Made by a program: the position numbers and the translations under genes. The notes under the pieces were generated by a model, which saw only the letters and a list, made by a program, of their open reading frames with translations, was not told the origin of the DNA and did not search any database. From Babylonia areolata (Eukaryota; Mollusca; Gastropoda; Neogastropoda; Buccinidae): 64,000 nt of DNA. The number at the start of each line of letters is the position of its first letter. Positions within the stretch are counted from its first letter, which is position 1. Positions 33,201-45,900 of this stretch are shown here, one piece after another. Location: NCBI RefSeq assembly GCF_041734735.1, contig NC_134883.1, forward strand, positions 22,792,104 to 22,856,103, in the 5' to 3' direction.

Positions 33201-33247
33201 GTGCTGGTCTCCGATGACCTTGGTGCTGGTCTCCGTCGACTGGTGCC
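33201..33247 (+). repeat. Terminal units of array M6
   Basis: Two flank-type units close the giant array with GTCTCCGTCGACTGGTGCC, then GATGTCCCCCTGGCGTGG. This is the same right edge as the short arrays, so both edges of the original array are preserved around 27 kb of internal expansion. Confidence 0.85.
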
Positions 33248-34055
33248 GATGTCCCCCTGGCGTGGAAGTTTTGATACGTAATTATTATTGTCACTATTCC
33301 TTTGAGGGTTTTTTTCATACTTTTTATTTAATTTCTGTATATATCTGCTTACTTATTTTCTTTATCTATTTTAAATTTTATTTTCACTCCATTTTGTTTG
33401 TATACAAACTTTTTTCTTTTTCATTTGTTTATTTTCTATTTGTTTATTTATTTACTCATTAATTCAATTATGTGTCCATTTATTTGTTTATGTATATCTT
33501 TTAATTCTTCCTCAAGGCCTGACTAAGCACGTTTGGTTACGCTGCTGGTCAAGCATCTGCTTAGCAGATTTGTCGCAGCATATATGGATTTGTCTGAACA
33601 CAGCGACGACTCGGAGTAACTGAACGGAATTGAACTGTTTTCGAACCGTGTTCGTTCTTTCCTACTTTCCATATGGAACTGGTGTAAAAGCTCTCGACAA
33701 GGTTGATTCCATATGCAGGAAGTATAAGCCATACGCATTACCTGTGGACACTATCAAAGGCCTTCTCGAAATCTGGTATATGCCAATACCAACATTGTTT
33801 TCTTTTTGTAGCTGAGATCAGATCTTAAATGAGCCAATGTGTTGCTTGATGGTTTGGCACAGTTGTTCATTTGTGACTGGAAGGCTCACGGTGGTATTGC
33901 CTTCAATACTGACTGTGCCTACATGATCTTCACCAGTCAGTCATAGCGAATTTCACTAATTTTTAGTTTGGGTACAAAGTCTGATTTTAAAAGCAATCCC
34001 TCACCTCAAGGCGACCGTGGCCCCCATGTTCTGGTCTCCTCCTCGCGTTGACCTC
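33248..34055 (+). repeat. Composite spacer copy S6, full length
   Basis: Complete set of blocks in the usual order. It shares TTTGAGGG, CTCTCGACAAGGTTGATTCC and ATGCCAATACC with S3. A small private change is GGCCCCCATG (one extra C) near 34018. An open frame of 71 codons on the minus strand (33523-33738) and one of 61 codons on the plus strand (33630-33815) cover the conserved block, but neither shows a recognised domain. Confidence 0.88.
33510..33637 (+). mobile_element. SINE-like domain within spacer S6
   Basis: CCTCAAGGCCTGACTAAGC, GGTTACGCTGCTGGTCAAGC, ATCTGCTTAGCAGATTTGTC, TATATGGATTTGTCTGAAC and the tail AACTGAACGGAATTGAACTG. It is one of the better preserved copies. No A/B-box head is seen upstream. 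Confidence 0.5.
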
Positions 34056-34278
34056 GGTGCTGGTCTCCTTCGACCTAGGTGATGATCTCCGATGACCTAG
34101 ATGCTGATCTCCGATGACCTAGGTGCTGATCTCCGTCGACCATGGTGCTGATCTCTGATGACCTTGGTGCTGGTCTGCGTCGACCATGGTGCTGTTCTCC
34201 GTCGACCTTGGTGCTGGTCTTCGTCGAACTTGGTGCTGGTCTCCGATGACCTTGGTGCTGGTCTCCATCGACCGGTGC
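34056..34278 (+). repeat. 22-bp minisatellite array M7
   Basis: About ten units, with the same GTCGACCATGGTGCTG variant pair as M3, again linking the S6-M7 and S2-M3-S3 neighbourhoods. It ends in the standard edge, with CTGTCGTGG in place of CTGGCGTGG. Confidence 0.9.
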
Positions 34279-34602
34279 CGATGTCCCCCTGTCGTGGAAG
34301 TTTTCATACGTAATTATTATTGTCACTATTCCTTTGAGGGTTTTTTTCATACTTTTTTATTTAATTTCTGTATATATCTGCTTACTTATTTTCTTCATCT
34401 ATTTTAATTTTAATTTTATTTTCACTGCATTTTGTTTGTGTTCAAACTTTTTTCTTTTTTTATTTGTTTGTTTTCTATTTGTTTATTTATTTACTCATTA
34501 ATTCAATTATATATCCATTTATTTGTTTATGCATATCTTTTAATTCTTCCTCAAGGCCTGACTAAGCACGTTTGGTTATGCTGCTGGTCAAGCATCTGCT
34601 TT
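34279..34602 (+). repeat. Composite spacer copy S7, right-truncated
   Basis: Edge, GATACG-like start (CATACGTAATTATTATTG) and the AT-rich block are present. The copy stops inside the SINE-like domain at GGTCAAGCATCTGCT. The whole conserved right half is missing because the macrosatellite ends here. Confidence 0.85.
34549..34601 (+). mobile_element. SINE-like domain, truncated copy in S7
   Basis: CCTCAAGGCCTGACTAAGC through ATGCTGCTGGTCAAGC and ATCTGCT, cut at the junction with the A/T-rich linker. Confidence 0.45.
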
Positions 34603-34638
34603 AAAATTAAAATTAAAAATATTGCTTAGAGCCCAGCC
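34603..34638 (+). other. Junction between macrosatellite and 454-bp satellite
   Basis: About 36 bp: an A-rich tract with AAAATT repeated, then GCTTAGAGCCCAGCC. It belongs to neither neighbour. The satellite begins at GAGGAC. The A-rich tract could be the tail of a lost insertion or filler from end joining. Confidence 0.6.
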
Positions 34639-36806
34639 GAGGACAAAGTGATATTTCTGTGTAATTGACTGATAATTTGTTCTCGCGTTGTTGTTTAATT
34701 ATTGAATTATTAGTGAATCACAGAGAGGGCCAAAAATGTGTAGAGCACCGGGTACAAACCACGCTTGATGACCATTGGGTCATGTAATGCCCAGCGGACC
34801 CCATCTCGAGTGTGGGCTGGCGAGCAAGCAGGCAGGCTTCGAAAAGGTGTAGATACAAATGTGTATCTGAAAACTGGATGTTAATACCACCCAGTCAGTC
34901 AGTGTAAAAGTCTACCAGGTGTTAAAACCACCACTGGTTATTTCAACGGACAGTCTACAAGCTTCAAAACAGATAAGTAATTTTCCTGTGATTTTGATCA
35001 ATAATTTGTTATCACGTTATTGTTTAATCTTTGAACTATTAGTAAATTATTGAGAGGGCTCAAAACTCACACACACAATCACTTATCTTTGTGAGGACAA
35101 AGTGATATTTCTGTGTAATTGACTGATAATTTGTTCTCGCGTTGTTGTTTAATTATTGAATTATTAGTGAATAACAGAGAGGGCCAAAAATGTGTAGAGC
35201 ACCGGGTACAAACCACGCTTGATGACCATTGGGTCATGTAATGCCCAGGGGACCCCATCTCGAGTGTGGGCTGGCGAGCAAGCAGGCAGGCTTCGAAAAG
35301 GTGTAGATACAAATGTGTATCTGAAAACTGGATGTTAATACCACCCAGTCAGTCAGTGTAAAAGTCTACCAGGTGTTAAAACCATCACTGGTTATTTCAA
35401 CAGACAGTCTACAAGCTTCAAAACAGATAAGTAATTTTCCTGTGATTTTGATCAATAATTTGTTATCACGTTATTGTTTAATCTTTGAACTATTAGTAAA
35501 TTATTGAGAGGGCTCAAAACTCACACACACAATCACTTATCTTTGTGAGGACAAAGTGATATTTCTGTGTAATTGACTGATAATTTGTTCTCGCGTTGTT
35601 GTTTAATTATTGAATTATTAGTGAATCACAGAGAGGGCCAAAAATGTGTAGAGCACCGGGTACAAACCAGGCTTGATGACCATTGGGTTATGTAATGCCC
35701 AGCGGACCCCATCTCGAGTGTGGGCTGGCGAGCAAGAAGGCAGGCTTCGAAAAGGTGTAGATACAAATGTGTATCTGAAAACTGGATGTTAATACCACCC
35801 AGTCAGTCAGTGTAAAAGTCTACCAGGTGTTAAAACCACCACTGGTTATTTCAACGGACAGTCTACAAGCTTCAAAACAGATAAGTAATTTTCCTGTGAT
35901 TTTGATCAATAATTTGTTATCACGTTATTGTTTAATCTTTGAACTATTAGTAAATTATTGAGAGGGCTCAAAACTCACACACACAATCACTTATCTTTGT
36001 GAGGACAAAGTGATATTTCTGTGTAATTGACTGATAATTTGTTCTCACGTTGTTGTTTAATTATTGAATTATTAGTGAATCACAGAGAGGGCCAAAAATG
36101 TGTAGAGCACCGGGTACAAACCACGCTTGATGACCATTGGGTTATGTAATGCCCAGCGGACCCCATCTCGAGTGTGGGCTGGCGAGCAAGCAGGCAGGCT
36201 TCGAAAAGGTGTAGATACAAATGTGTATCTGAAAACTGGATGTTAATACCACCCAGTCAGTCAGTGTAAAAGTCTACCAGGTGTTAAAACCACCACTGGT
36301 TATTTCAACGGACAGTCTACAAGCTTCAAAACAGATAAGTAATTTTCCTGTGATTTTGATCAATAATTTGTTATCACGTTATTGTTTAATCTTTGAACTA
36401 TTAGTAAATTATTGAGAGGGCTCAAAACTCACACACACAATCACTTATCTTTGTGAGGACAAAGTGATATTTCTGTGTAATTGACTGATAATTTGTTCTC
36501 GCGTTGTTGTTTAATTATTGAATTATTAGTGAATCACAGAGAGGGCCAAAAATGTGTAGAGCACCGGGTACAAACCACACTTGATGACCATTGGGTCATG
36601 TAATGCCCAGTGGACCCCATCTCGAGTGTGGGCTGGCGAGCAAGCAGGCAGGCTTCGAAAAGGTGTAGATACAAATGTGTATCTGAAAACTGGATGTTAA
36701 TACCACCCAGTCAGTCAGTGTAAAAGTCTACCAGGTGTTAAAACCACCACTGGTTATTTCAACGGAGAGTCTACAAGCTTCAAAACAGATAAGTAATTTT
36801 CCTGTG
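34639..36806 (+). repeat. Satellite A, 454-bp period, about five copies
   Basis: The marker GGACAAAGTG recurs at 34641, 35095, 35549, 36003 and 36457, exactly 454 bp apart. By eye copies differ at only a few sites (for example GGGTCATG versus GGGTTATG). Each monomer has two related modules of about 85 bp starting AGTGATATTTCTGTG and AGTAATTTTCCTGTG, 329 and 125 bp apart. Small inverted repeats occur in each copy: AGATACAAATGTGTATCT and ATGACCATTGGGTCAT. A (CA)n tract precedes the marker. Short minus-strand frames (such as 35079-35312) are not supported as genes. Confidence 0.93.
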
Positions 36807-36927
36807 AATTTGATTAATAATTTGTCATGGCGTTATTGTTTAATGTTTGAATTATTAGTAAATGATTGAGAGGGCTCAAAGATGATTTGTCTGTTGAATG
36901 CACGGAAAAACCGCTTATCTTTTCTGT
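36457..36927 (+). repeat. Hybrid A/B satellite monomer (471 bp)
   Basis: The left part is satellite A up to AAGTAATTTTCCTGTGA (about 36807); the rest is satellite B from ATTTGATTAATAATTTG onward. Its length equals the A distance to module 2 (329 bp) plus the B distance from module 2 to the next marker (142 bp). This is what an in-register exchange inside the shared module would give. Confidence 0.85.
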
Positions 36928-39900
36928 GGACAGAGTGATTTTTCTGTGTGATTGACTGATAATTTATCATCGTGTTATTGCTTAATTATTGAATTATTAG
37001 TGAAGGACAGAGAGGGCCGACAGAGAGGGCCCAGAAACACCTAGAAACCGGCCGAAACCGCGCACAAATCGACCGTTGAAGTTATGCAACACTTAGCGGA
37101 CCCTTCCTGACTGTGAGCTGGGTGGGGGCAGCATTTGAAATCGTGTAGTGGGGCTGAATGAATCCGCCAGGTGTTAAGATCATCTGGTCAGTTTTTACAG
37201 GCAACCTGCAAGCTTCAGAACAAAAGCTAAGTGATTTTTCTGTGAATTTGATTAATAATTTGTCATGGCGTTATTGTTTAATGTTTGAATTATTAGTAAA
37301 TGATTGAGAGGGCTCAAAGATGATTTGTCCGTTGAATGCACGGAAAAACCGCTTATCTTTTCTGTGGACAGAGTGATTTTTCTGTGTGATTGACTGATAA
37401 TTTATCATCGTGTTATTGCTTAATTATTGAATTATTAGTGAAGGACAGAGAGGGCCAACAGAGAGGGCCCAGAAACACCTAGAAACCGGCCGAAACCGCG
37501 CACAAATCGACCGTTGAAGTTATGCAACACTTAGCGGACCCTTCCTGACTGTGAGCTGGGTGGGGGCAGCATTTGAAATCGTGTAGTGGGGCTGAATGAA
37601 TCCGCCAGGTGTTAAGATCATCTGGTCAGTTTTTACAGGCAACCTGCAAGCTTCAGAACAAAAGCTAAGTGATTTTTCTGTGAATTTGATTAATAATTTG
37701 TCATGGCGTTATTGTTTAATGTTTGAATTATTAGTAAATGATTGAGAGGGCTCAAAGATGATTTGTCCGTTGAATGCACGGAAAAACCGCTTATCTTTTC
37801 TGTGGACAGAGTGATTTTTCTGTGTGATTGACTGATAATTTATCATCGTGTTATTGCTTAATTATTGAATTATTAGTGAAGGACAGAGAGGGCCGACAGA
37901 GATGGCCCAGAAACACCTAGAAACCGGCGGAAACCGCGCACAAATCGACCGTTGAAGTTATGCAACACTTAGCGGACCCTTCCTGACTGTGAGCTGGGTG
38001 GGGGCAGCATTTGAAATCGTGTAGTGGGGCTGAATGAATCCGCCAGGTGTTAAGATCATCTGGTCAGTTTTTACAGGCAACCTGCAAGCTTCAGAACAAA
38101 AGCTAAGTGATTTTTCTGTGAATTTGATTAATAATTTGTCATGGCGTTATTGTTTAATGTTTGAATTATTAGTAAATTATTGAGAGGGCTCAAAGATGAT
38201 TTGTCCGTTGAATGCACGGAAAAACCGCTTATCTTTTCTGTGGACAGAGTGATTTTTCTGTGTGATTGACTGATAATTTATCATCGTGTTATTGCTTAAT
38301 TATTGAATTATTAGTGAAGGACAGAGAGGGCCGACAGAGAGGGCCCAGAAACACCTAGAAACCGGCCGAAACCGCGCACAAATCGACCGTTGAAGTTATG
38401 CAACACTTAGCGGACCCTTCCTGACTGTGAGCTGGGTGGGGGCAGCATTTGAAATCGTGTAGTGGGGCTGAATGAATCCGCCAGGTGTTAAGATCACCTG
38501 GTCAGTTTTTACAGGCAACCTGCAAGCTTCAGAACAAAAGCTAAGTGATTTTTCTGTGAATTTGATTAATAATTTGTCATGGCGTTATTGTTTAATGTTT
38601 GAATTATTAGTAAATGATTGAGAGGGCTCAAAGATGATTTGTCCGTTGAATGCACGGAAAAACCGCTTATCTTTTCTGTGGACAGAGTGATTTTTCTGTG
38701 TGATTGACTGATAATTTATCATCGTGTTATTGCTTAATTATTGAATTATTAGTGAAGGACAGAGAGGGCCGACAGAGAGGGCCCAGAAACACCTAGAAAC
38801 CGGCCGAAACCGCGCACAAATCGACCGTTGAAGTTATGCAACACTTAGTGGACCCTTCCTGACTGTGAGCTGGGTGGGGGCAGCATTTGAAATCGTGTAG
38901 TGGGGCTGAATGAATCCGCCAGGTGTTAAGATCATCTGGTCAGTTTTTACAGGCAACCTGCAAGCTTCAGAACAAAAGCTAATTGATTTTTCTGTGAATT
39001 TGATTGATAATTTGTCATGGCGTTATTGTTTAATGTTTGAATTATTAGTAAATGATTGAGAGGGCTCAAAGATGATTTGTCCGTTGAATGCACGGAAAAA
39101 CCGCTTATCTTTTCTGTGGACAGAGTGATTTTTCTGTGTGATTGACTGATAATTTATCATCGTGTTATTGCTTAATTATTGAATTATTAGTGAAGGACAG
39201 AGAGGGCCGACAGAGAGGGCCCAGAACCACCTAGAAACCGGCCGAAACCGCGCACAAATCGACCGTTGAAGTTATGCAACACTTAGCGGACCCTTCCTGA
39301 CTGTGAGCTGGGTGGGGGCAGCATTTGAAATCGTGTAGTGGGGCTGAATGAATCCACCAGGTGTTAAGATCATCTGGTCAGTTTTTACAGGCAACCTGCA
39401 AGCTTCAGAACAAAAGCTAAGTGATTTTTCTGTGAATTTGATTAATAATTTGTCATGGCGTTATTGTTTAATGTTTGAATTATTAGTAAATGATTGAGAG
39501 GGCTCAAAGATGATTTGTCCGTTGAATGCACGGAAAAACCGCTTATCTTTTCTGTGGACAGAGTGATTTTTCTGTGTGATTGACTGATAATTTATCATCG
39601 GGTTATTGCTTAATTATTGAATTATTAGTGAAGGACAGAGAGGGCCGACAGAGAGGGCCCAGAAACACCTAGAAACCGGCCGAAACCGCGCACAAATCGA
39701 CCGTTGAAGTTATGCAACACTTAGCGGACCCTTCCTGACTGTGAGCTGGGTGGGGGCAGCATTTGAAATCGTGTAGTGGGGCTGAATGAATCCGCCAGGT
39801 GTTAAGATCATCTGGTCAGTTTTTACAGGCAACCTGCAAGCTTCAGAACAAAAGCTAAGTGATTTTTCTGTGAATTTGATTAATAATTTGTCATGGCGTT

Positions 39901-42900
39901 ATTGTTTAATGTTTGAATTATTAGTAAATTATTGAGAGGGCTCAAAGATGATTTGTCCGTTGAATGCACGGAAAAACCGCTTATCTTTTCTGTGGACAGA
40001 GTGATTTTTCTGTGTGATTGACTGATAATTTATCATCGTGTTATTGCTTAATTATTGAATTATTAGTGAAGGACAGAGAGGGCCGACAGAGAGGGCCCAG
40101 AAACACCTAGAAACCGGCCGAAACCGCGCACAAATCGACCGTTGAAGTTATGCAACACTTAGCGGACCCTTCCTGACTGTGAGCTGGGTGGGGGCAGCAT
40201 TTGAAATCGTGTAGTGGGGCTGAATGAATCCGCCAGGTGTTAAGATCATCTGGTCAGTTTTTACAGGCAACCTGCAAGCTTCAGAACAAAAGCTAATTGA
40301 TTTTTCTGTGAATTTGATTGATAATTTGTCATGGCGTTATTGTTTAATGTTTGAATTATTAGTAAATGATTGAGAGGGCTCAAAATGATTTGTCCGTTGA
40401 ATGCACGGAAAAACCGCTTATCTTTTCTGTGGACAGAGTGATTTTTCTGTGTGATTGACTGATAATTTATCATCGTGTTATTGCTTAATTATTGAATTAT
40501 TAGTGAAGGACAGAGAGGGCCGACAGAGAGGGCCCAGAAACACCTAGAAACCGGCCGAAACCGCGCACAAATCGACCGTTGAAGTTATGCAACACTTAGC
40601 GGACCCTTCCTGACTGTGAGCTGGGTGGGGGCAGCATTTGAAATCGTGTAGTGGGGCTGAATGAATCCGCCAGGTGTTAAGATCACCTGGTCAGTTTTTA
40701 CAGGCAACCTGCAAGCTTCAGAACAAAAGCTAAGTGATTTTTCTGTGAATTTGATTAATAATTTGTCATGGCGTTATTGTTTAATGTTTGAATTATTAGT
40801 AAATGATTGAGAGGGCTCAAAGATGATTTGTCCGTTGAATGCACGGAAAAACCGCTTATCTTTTCTGTGGACAGAGTGATTTTTCTGTGTGATTGACTGA
40901 TAATTTATCATCGTGTTATTGCTTAATTATTGAATTATTAGTGAAGGACAGAGAGGGCCGACAGAGAGGGCCCAGAAACACCTAGAAACCGGCCGAAACC
41001 GCGCACAAATCGACCGTTGAAGTTATGCAACACTTAGCGGACCCTTCCTGACTGTGAGCTGGGTGGGGGCAGCATTTGAAATCGTGTAGTGGGGCTGAAT
41101 GAATCCGCCAGGTGTTAAGATCACCTGGTCAGTTTTTACAGGCAACCTGCAAGCTTCAGAACAAAAGCTAAGTGATTTTTCTGTGAATTTGATTGATAAT
41201 TTGTCATGGCGTTATTGTTTAATGTTTGAATTATTAGTAAATGATTGAGAGGGCTCAAAGATGATTTGTCCGTTGAATGCACGGAAAAACCGCTTATCTT
41301 TTCTGTGGACAGAGTGATTTTTCTGTGTGATTGACTGATAATTTATCATCGTGTTATTGCTTAATTATTGAATTATTAGTGAAGGACAGAGAGGGCCGAC
41401 AGAGAGGGCCCAGAAACACCTAGAAACCGGCCGAAACCGCGCACAAATCGACCGTTGAAGTTATGCAACACTTAGCGGACCCTTCCTGACTGTGAGCTGG
41501 GTGGGGGCAGCATTTGAAATCGTGTAGTGGGGCTGAATGAATCCGCCAGGTGTTAAGATCATCTGGTCAGTTTTTACAGGCAACCTGCAAGCTTCAGAAC
41601 AAAAGCTAATTGATTTTTCTGTGAATTTGATTAATAATTTGTCATGGCGTTATTGTTTAATGTTTGAATTATTAGTAAATGATTGAGAGGGCTCAAAGAT
41701 GATTTGTCCGTTGAATGCACGGAAAAACCGCTTATCTTTTCTGTGGACAGAGTGATTTTTCTGTGTGATTGACTGATAATTTATCATCGTGTTATTGCTT
41801 AATTATTGAATTATTAGTGAAGGACAGAGAGGGCCGACAGAGAGGGCCCAGAAACACCTAGAAACCGGCCGAAACCGCGCACAAATCGACCGTTGAAGTT
41901 ATGCAACACTTAGCGGACCCTTCCTGACTGTGAGCTGGGTGGGGGCAGCATTTGAAATCGTGTAGTGGGGCTGAATGAATCCGCCAGGTGTTAAGATCAT
42001 CTGGTCAGTTTTTACAGGCAACCTGCAAGCTTCAGAACAAAAGCTAAGTGATTTTTCTGTGAATTTGATTAATAATTTGTCATGGCGTTATTGTTTAATG
42101 TTTGAATTATTAGTAAATGATTGAGAGGGCTCAAAGATGATTTGTCCGTTGAATGCACGGAAAAACCGCTTATCTTTTCTGTGGACAGAGTGATTTTTCT
42201 GTGTGATTGACTGATAATTTATCATCGTGTTATTGCTTAATTATTGAATTATTAGTGAAGGACAGAGAGGGCCGACAGAGAGGGCCCAGAAACACCTAGA
42301 AACCGGCCGAAACCGCGCACAAATCGACCGTTGAAGTTATGCAACACTTAGCGGACCCTTCCTGACTGTGAGCTGGGTGGGGGCAGCATTTGAAATCGTG
42401 TAGTGGGGCTGAATGAATCCGCCAGGTGTTAAGATCATCTGGTCAGTTTTTACAGGCAACCTGCAAGCTTCAGAACAAAAGCTAAGTGATTTTTCTGTGA
42501 ATTTGATTAATAATTTGTCATGGCGTTATTGTTTAATGTTTGAATTATTAGTAAATTATTGAGAGGGCTCAAAGATGATTTGTCCGTTGAATGCACGGAA
42601 AAACCGCTTATCTTTTCTGTGGACAGAGTGATTTTTCTGTGTGATTGACTGATAATTTATCATCGTGTTATTGCTTAATTATTGAATTATTAGTGAAGGA
42701 CAGAGAGGGCCGACAGAGAGGGCCCAGAAACACCTAGAAACCGGCCGAAACCGCGCACAAATCGACCGTTGAAGTTATGCAACACTTAGCGGACCCTTCC
42801 TGACTGTGAGCTGGGTGGGGGCAGCATTTGAAATCGTGTAGTGGGGCTGAATGAATCCGCCAGGTGTTAAGATCATCTGGTCAGTTTTTACAGGCAACCT

Positions 42901-45900
42901 GCAAGCTTCAGAACAAAAGCTAAGTGATTTTTCTGTGAATTTGATTAATAATTTGTCATGGCGTTATTGTTTAATGTTTGAATTATTAGTAAATGATTGA
43001 GAGGGCTCAAAGATGATTTGTCCGTTGAATGCACGGAAAAACCGCTTATCTTTTCTGTGGACAGAGTGATTTTTCTGTGTGATTGACTGATAATTTATCA
43101 TCGTGTTATTGCTTAATTATTGAATTATTAGTGAAGGACAGAGAGGGCCGACAGAGAGGGCCCAGAAACACCTAGAAACCGGCCGAAACCGCGCACAAAT
43201 CGACCGTTGAAGTTATGCAACACTTAGCGGACCCTTCCTGACTGTGAGCTGGGTGGGGGCAGCATTTGAAATCGTGTAGTGGGGCTGAATGAATCCGCCA
43301 GGTGTTAAGATCACCTGGTCAGTTTTTACAGGCAACCTGCAAGCTTCAGAACAAAAGCTAAGTGATTTTTCTGTGAATTTGATTAATAATTTGTCATGGC
43401 GTTATTGTTTAATGTTTGAATTATTAGTAAATGATTGAGAGGGCTCAAAGATGATTTGTCCGTTGAATGCACGGAAAAACCGCTTATCTTTTCTGTGGAC
43501 AGAGTGATTTTTCTGTGTGATTGACTGATAATTTATCATCGTGTTATTGCTTAATTATTGAATTATTAGTGAAGGACAGAGAGGGCCGACAGAGAGGGCC
43601 CAGAAACACCTAGAAACCGGCCGAAACCGCGCACAAATCGACCGTTGAAGTTATGCAACACTTAGCGGACCCTTCCTGACTGTGAGCTGGGTGGGGGCAG
43701 CATTTGAAATCGTGTAGTGGGGCTGAATGAATCCGCCAGGTGTTAAGATCATCTGGTCAGTTTTTACAGGCAACCTGCAAGCTTCAGAACAAAAGCTAAG
43801 TGATTTTTCTGTGAATTTGATTAATAATTTGTCATGGCGTTATTGTTTAATGTTTGAATTATTAGTAAATGATTGAGAGGGCTCAAAGATGATTTGTCCG
43901 TTGAATGCACGGAAAAACCGCTTATCTTTTCTGTGGACAGAGTGATTTTTCTGTGTGATTGACTGATAATTTATCATCGTGTTATTGCTTAATTATTGAA
44001 TTATTAGTGAAGGACAGAGAGGGCCGACAGAGAGGGCCCAGAAACACCTAGAAACCGGCCGAAACCGCGCACAAATCGACCGTTGAAGTTATGCAACACT
44101 TAGCGGACCCTTCCTGACTGTGAGCTGGGTGGGGGCAGCATTTGAAATCGTGTAGTGGGGCTGAATGAATCCGCCAGGTGTTAAGATCATCTGGTCAGTT
44201 TTTACAGGCAACCTGCAAGCTTCAGAACAAAAGCTAAGTGATTTTTCTGTGAATTTGATTAATAATTTGTCATGGCGTTATTGTTTAATGTTTGAATTAT
44301 TAGTAAATGATTGAGAGGGCTCAAAGATGATTTGTCCGTTGAATGCACGGAAAAACCGCTTATCTTTTCTGTGGACAGAGTGATTTTTCTGTGTGATTGA
44401 CTGATAATTTATCATCGTGTTATTGCTTAATTATTGAATTATTAGTGAAGGACAGAGAGGGCCGACAGAGAGGGCCCAGAAACACCTAGAAACCGGCCGA
44501 AACCGCGCACAAATCGACCGTTGAAGTTATGCAACACTTAGCGGACCCTTCCTGACTGTGAGCTGGGTGGGGGCAGCATTTGAAATCGTGTAGTGGGGCT
44601 GAATGAATCCGCCAGGTGTTAAGATCATCTGGTCAGTTTTTACAGGCAACCTGCAAGCTTCAGAACAAAAGCTAAGTGATTTTTCTGTGAATTTGATTAA
44701 TAATTTGTCATGGCGTTATTGTTTAATGTTTGAATTATTAGTAAATGATTGAGAGGGCTCAAAGATGATTTGTCCGTTGAATGCACGGAAAAACCGCTTA
44801 TCTTTTCTGTGGACAGAGTGATTTTTCTGTGTGATTGACTGATAATTTATCATCGTGTTATTGCTTAATTATTGAATTATTAGTGAAGGACAGAGAGGGC
44901 CGACAGAGAGGGCCCAGAAACACCTAGAAACCGGCCGAAACCGCGCACAAATCGACCGTTGAAGTTATGCAACACTTAGCGGACCCTTCCTGACTGTGAG
45001 CTGGGTGGGGGCAGCATTTGAAATCGTGTAGTGGGGCTGAATGAATCCGCCAGGTGTTAAGATCACCTGGTCAGTTTTTACAGGCAACCTGCAAGCTTCA
45101 GAACAAAAGCTAAGTGATTTTTCTGTGAATTTGATTAATAATTTGTCATGGCGTTATTGTTTAATGTTTGAATTATTAGTAAATGATTGAGAGGGCTCAA
45201 AGATGATTTGTCCGTTGAATGCACGGAAAAACCGCTTATCTTTTCTGTGGACAGAGTGATTTTTCTGTGTGATTGACTGATAATTTATCATCGTGTTATT
45301 GCTTAATTATTGAATTATTAGTGAAGGACAGAGAGGGCCGACAGAGAGGGCCCAGAAACACCTAGAAACCGGCCGAAACCGCGCACAAATCGACCGTTGA
45401 AGTTATGCAACACTTAGCGGACCCTTCCTGACTGTGAGCTGGGTGGGGGCAGCATTTGAAATCGTGTAGTGGGGCTGAATGAATCCGCCAGGTGTTAAGA
45501 TCATCTGGTCAGTTTTTACAGGCAACCTGCAAGCTTCAGAACAAAAGCTAAGTGATTTTTCTGTGAATTTGATTAATAATTTGTCATGGCGTTATTGTTT
45601 AATGTTTGAATTATTAGTAAATGATTGAGAGGGCTCAAAGATGATTTGTCCGTTGAATGCACGGAAAAACCGCTTATCTTTTCTGTGGACAGAGTGATTT
45701 TTCTGTGTGATTGACTGATAATTTATCATCGTGTTATTGCTTAATTATTGAATTATTAGTGAAGGACAGAGAGGGCCGACAGAGAGGGCCCAGAAACACC
45801 TAGAAACCGGCCGAAACCGCGCACAAATCGACCGTTGAAGTTATGCAACACTTAGCGGACCCTTCCTGACTGTGAGCTGGGTGGGGGCAGCATTTGAAAT

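Noticed and set aside
33523-33815. Possible exon in the conserved spacer block (peptide with KYKPYALPVDTIKGLLE)
   Set aside because: The block is conserved between copies, but so is the non-coding sequence around it, as concerted evolution predicts. I saw no splice-site or codon-position bias strong enough to support an exon.
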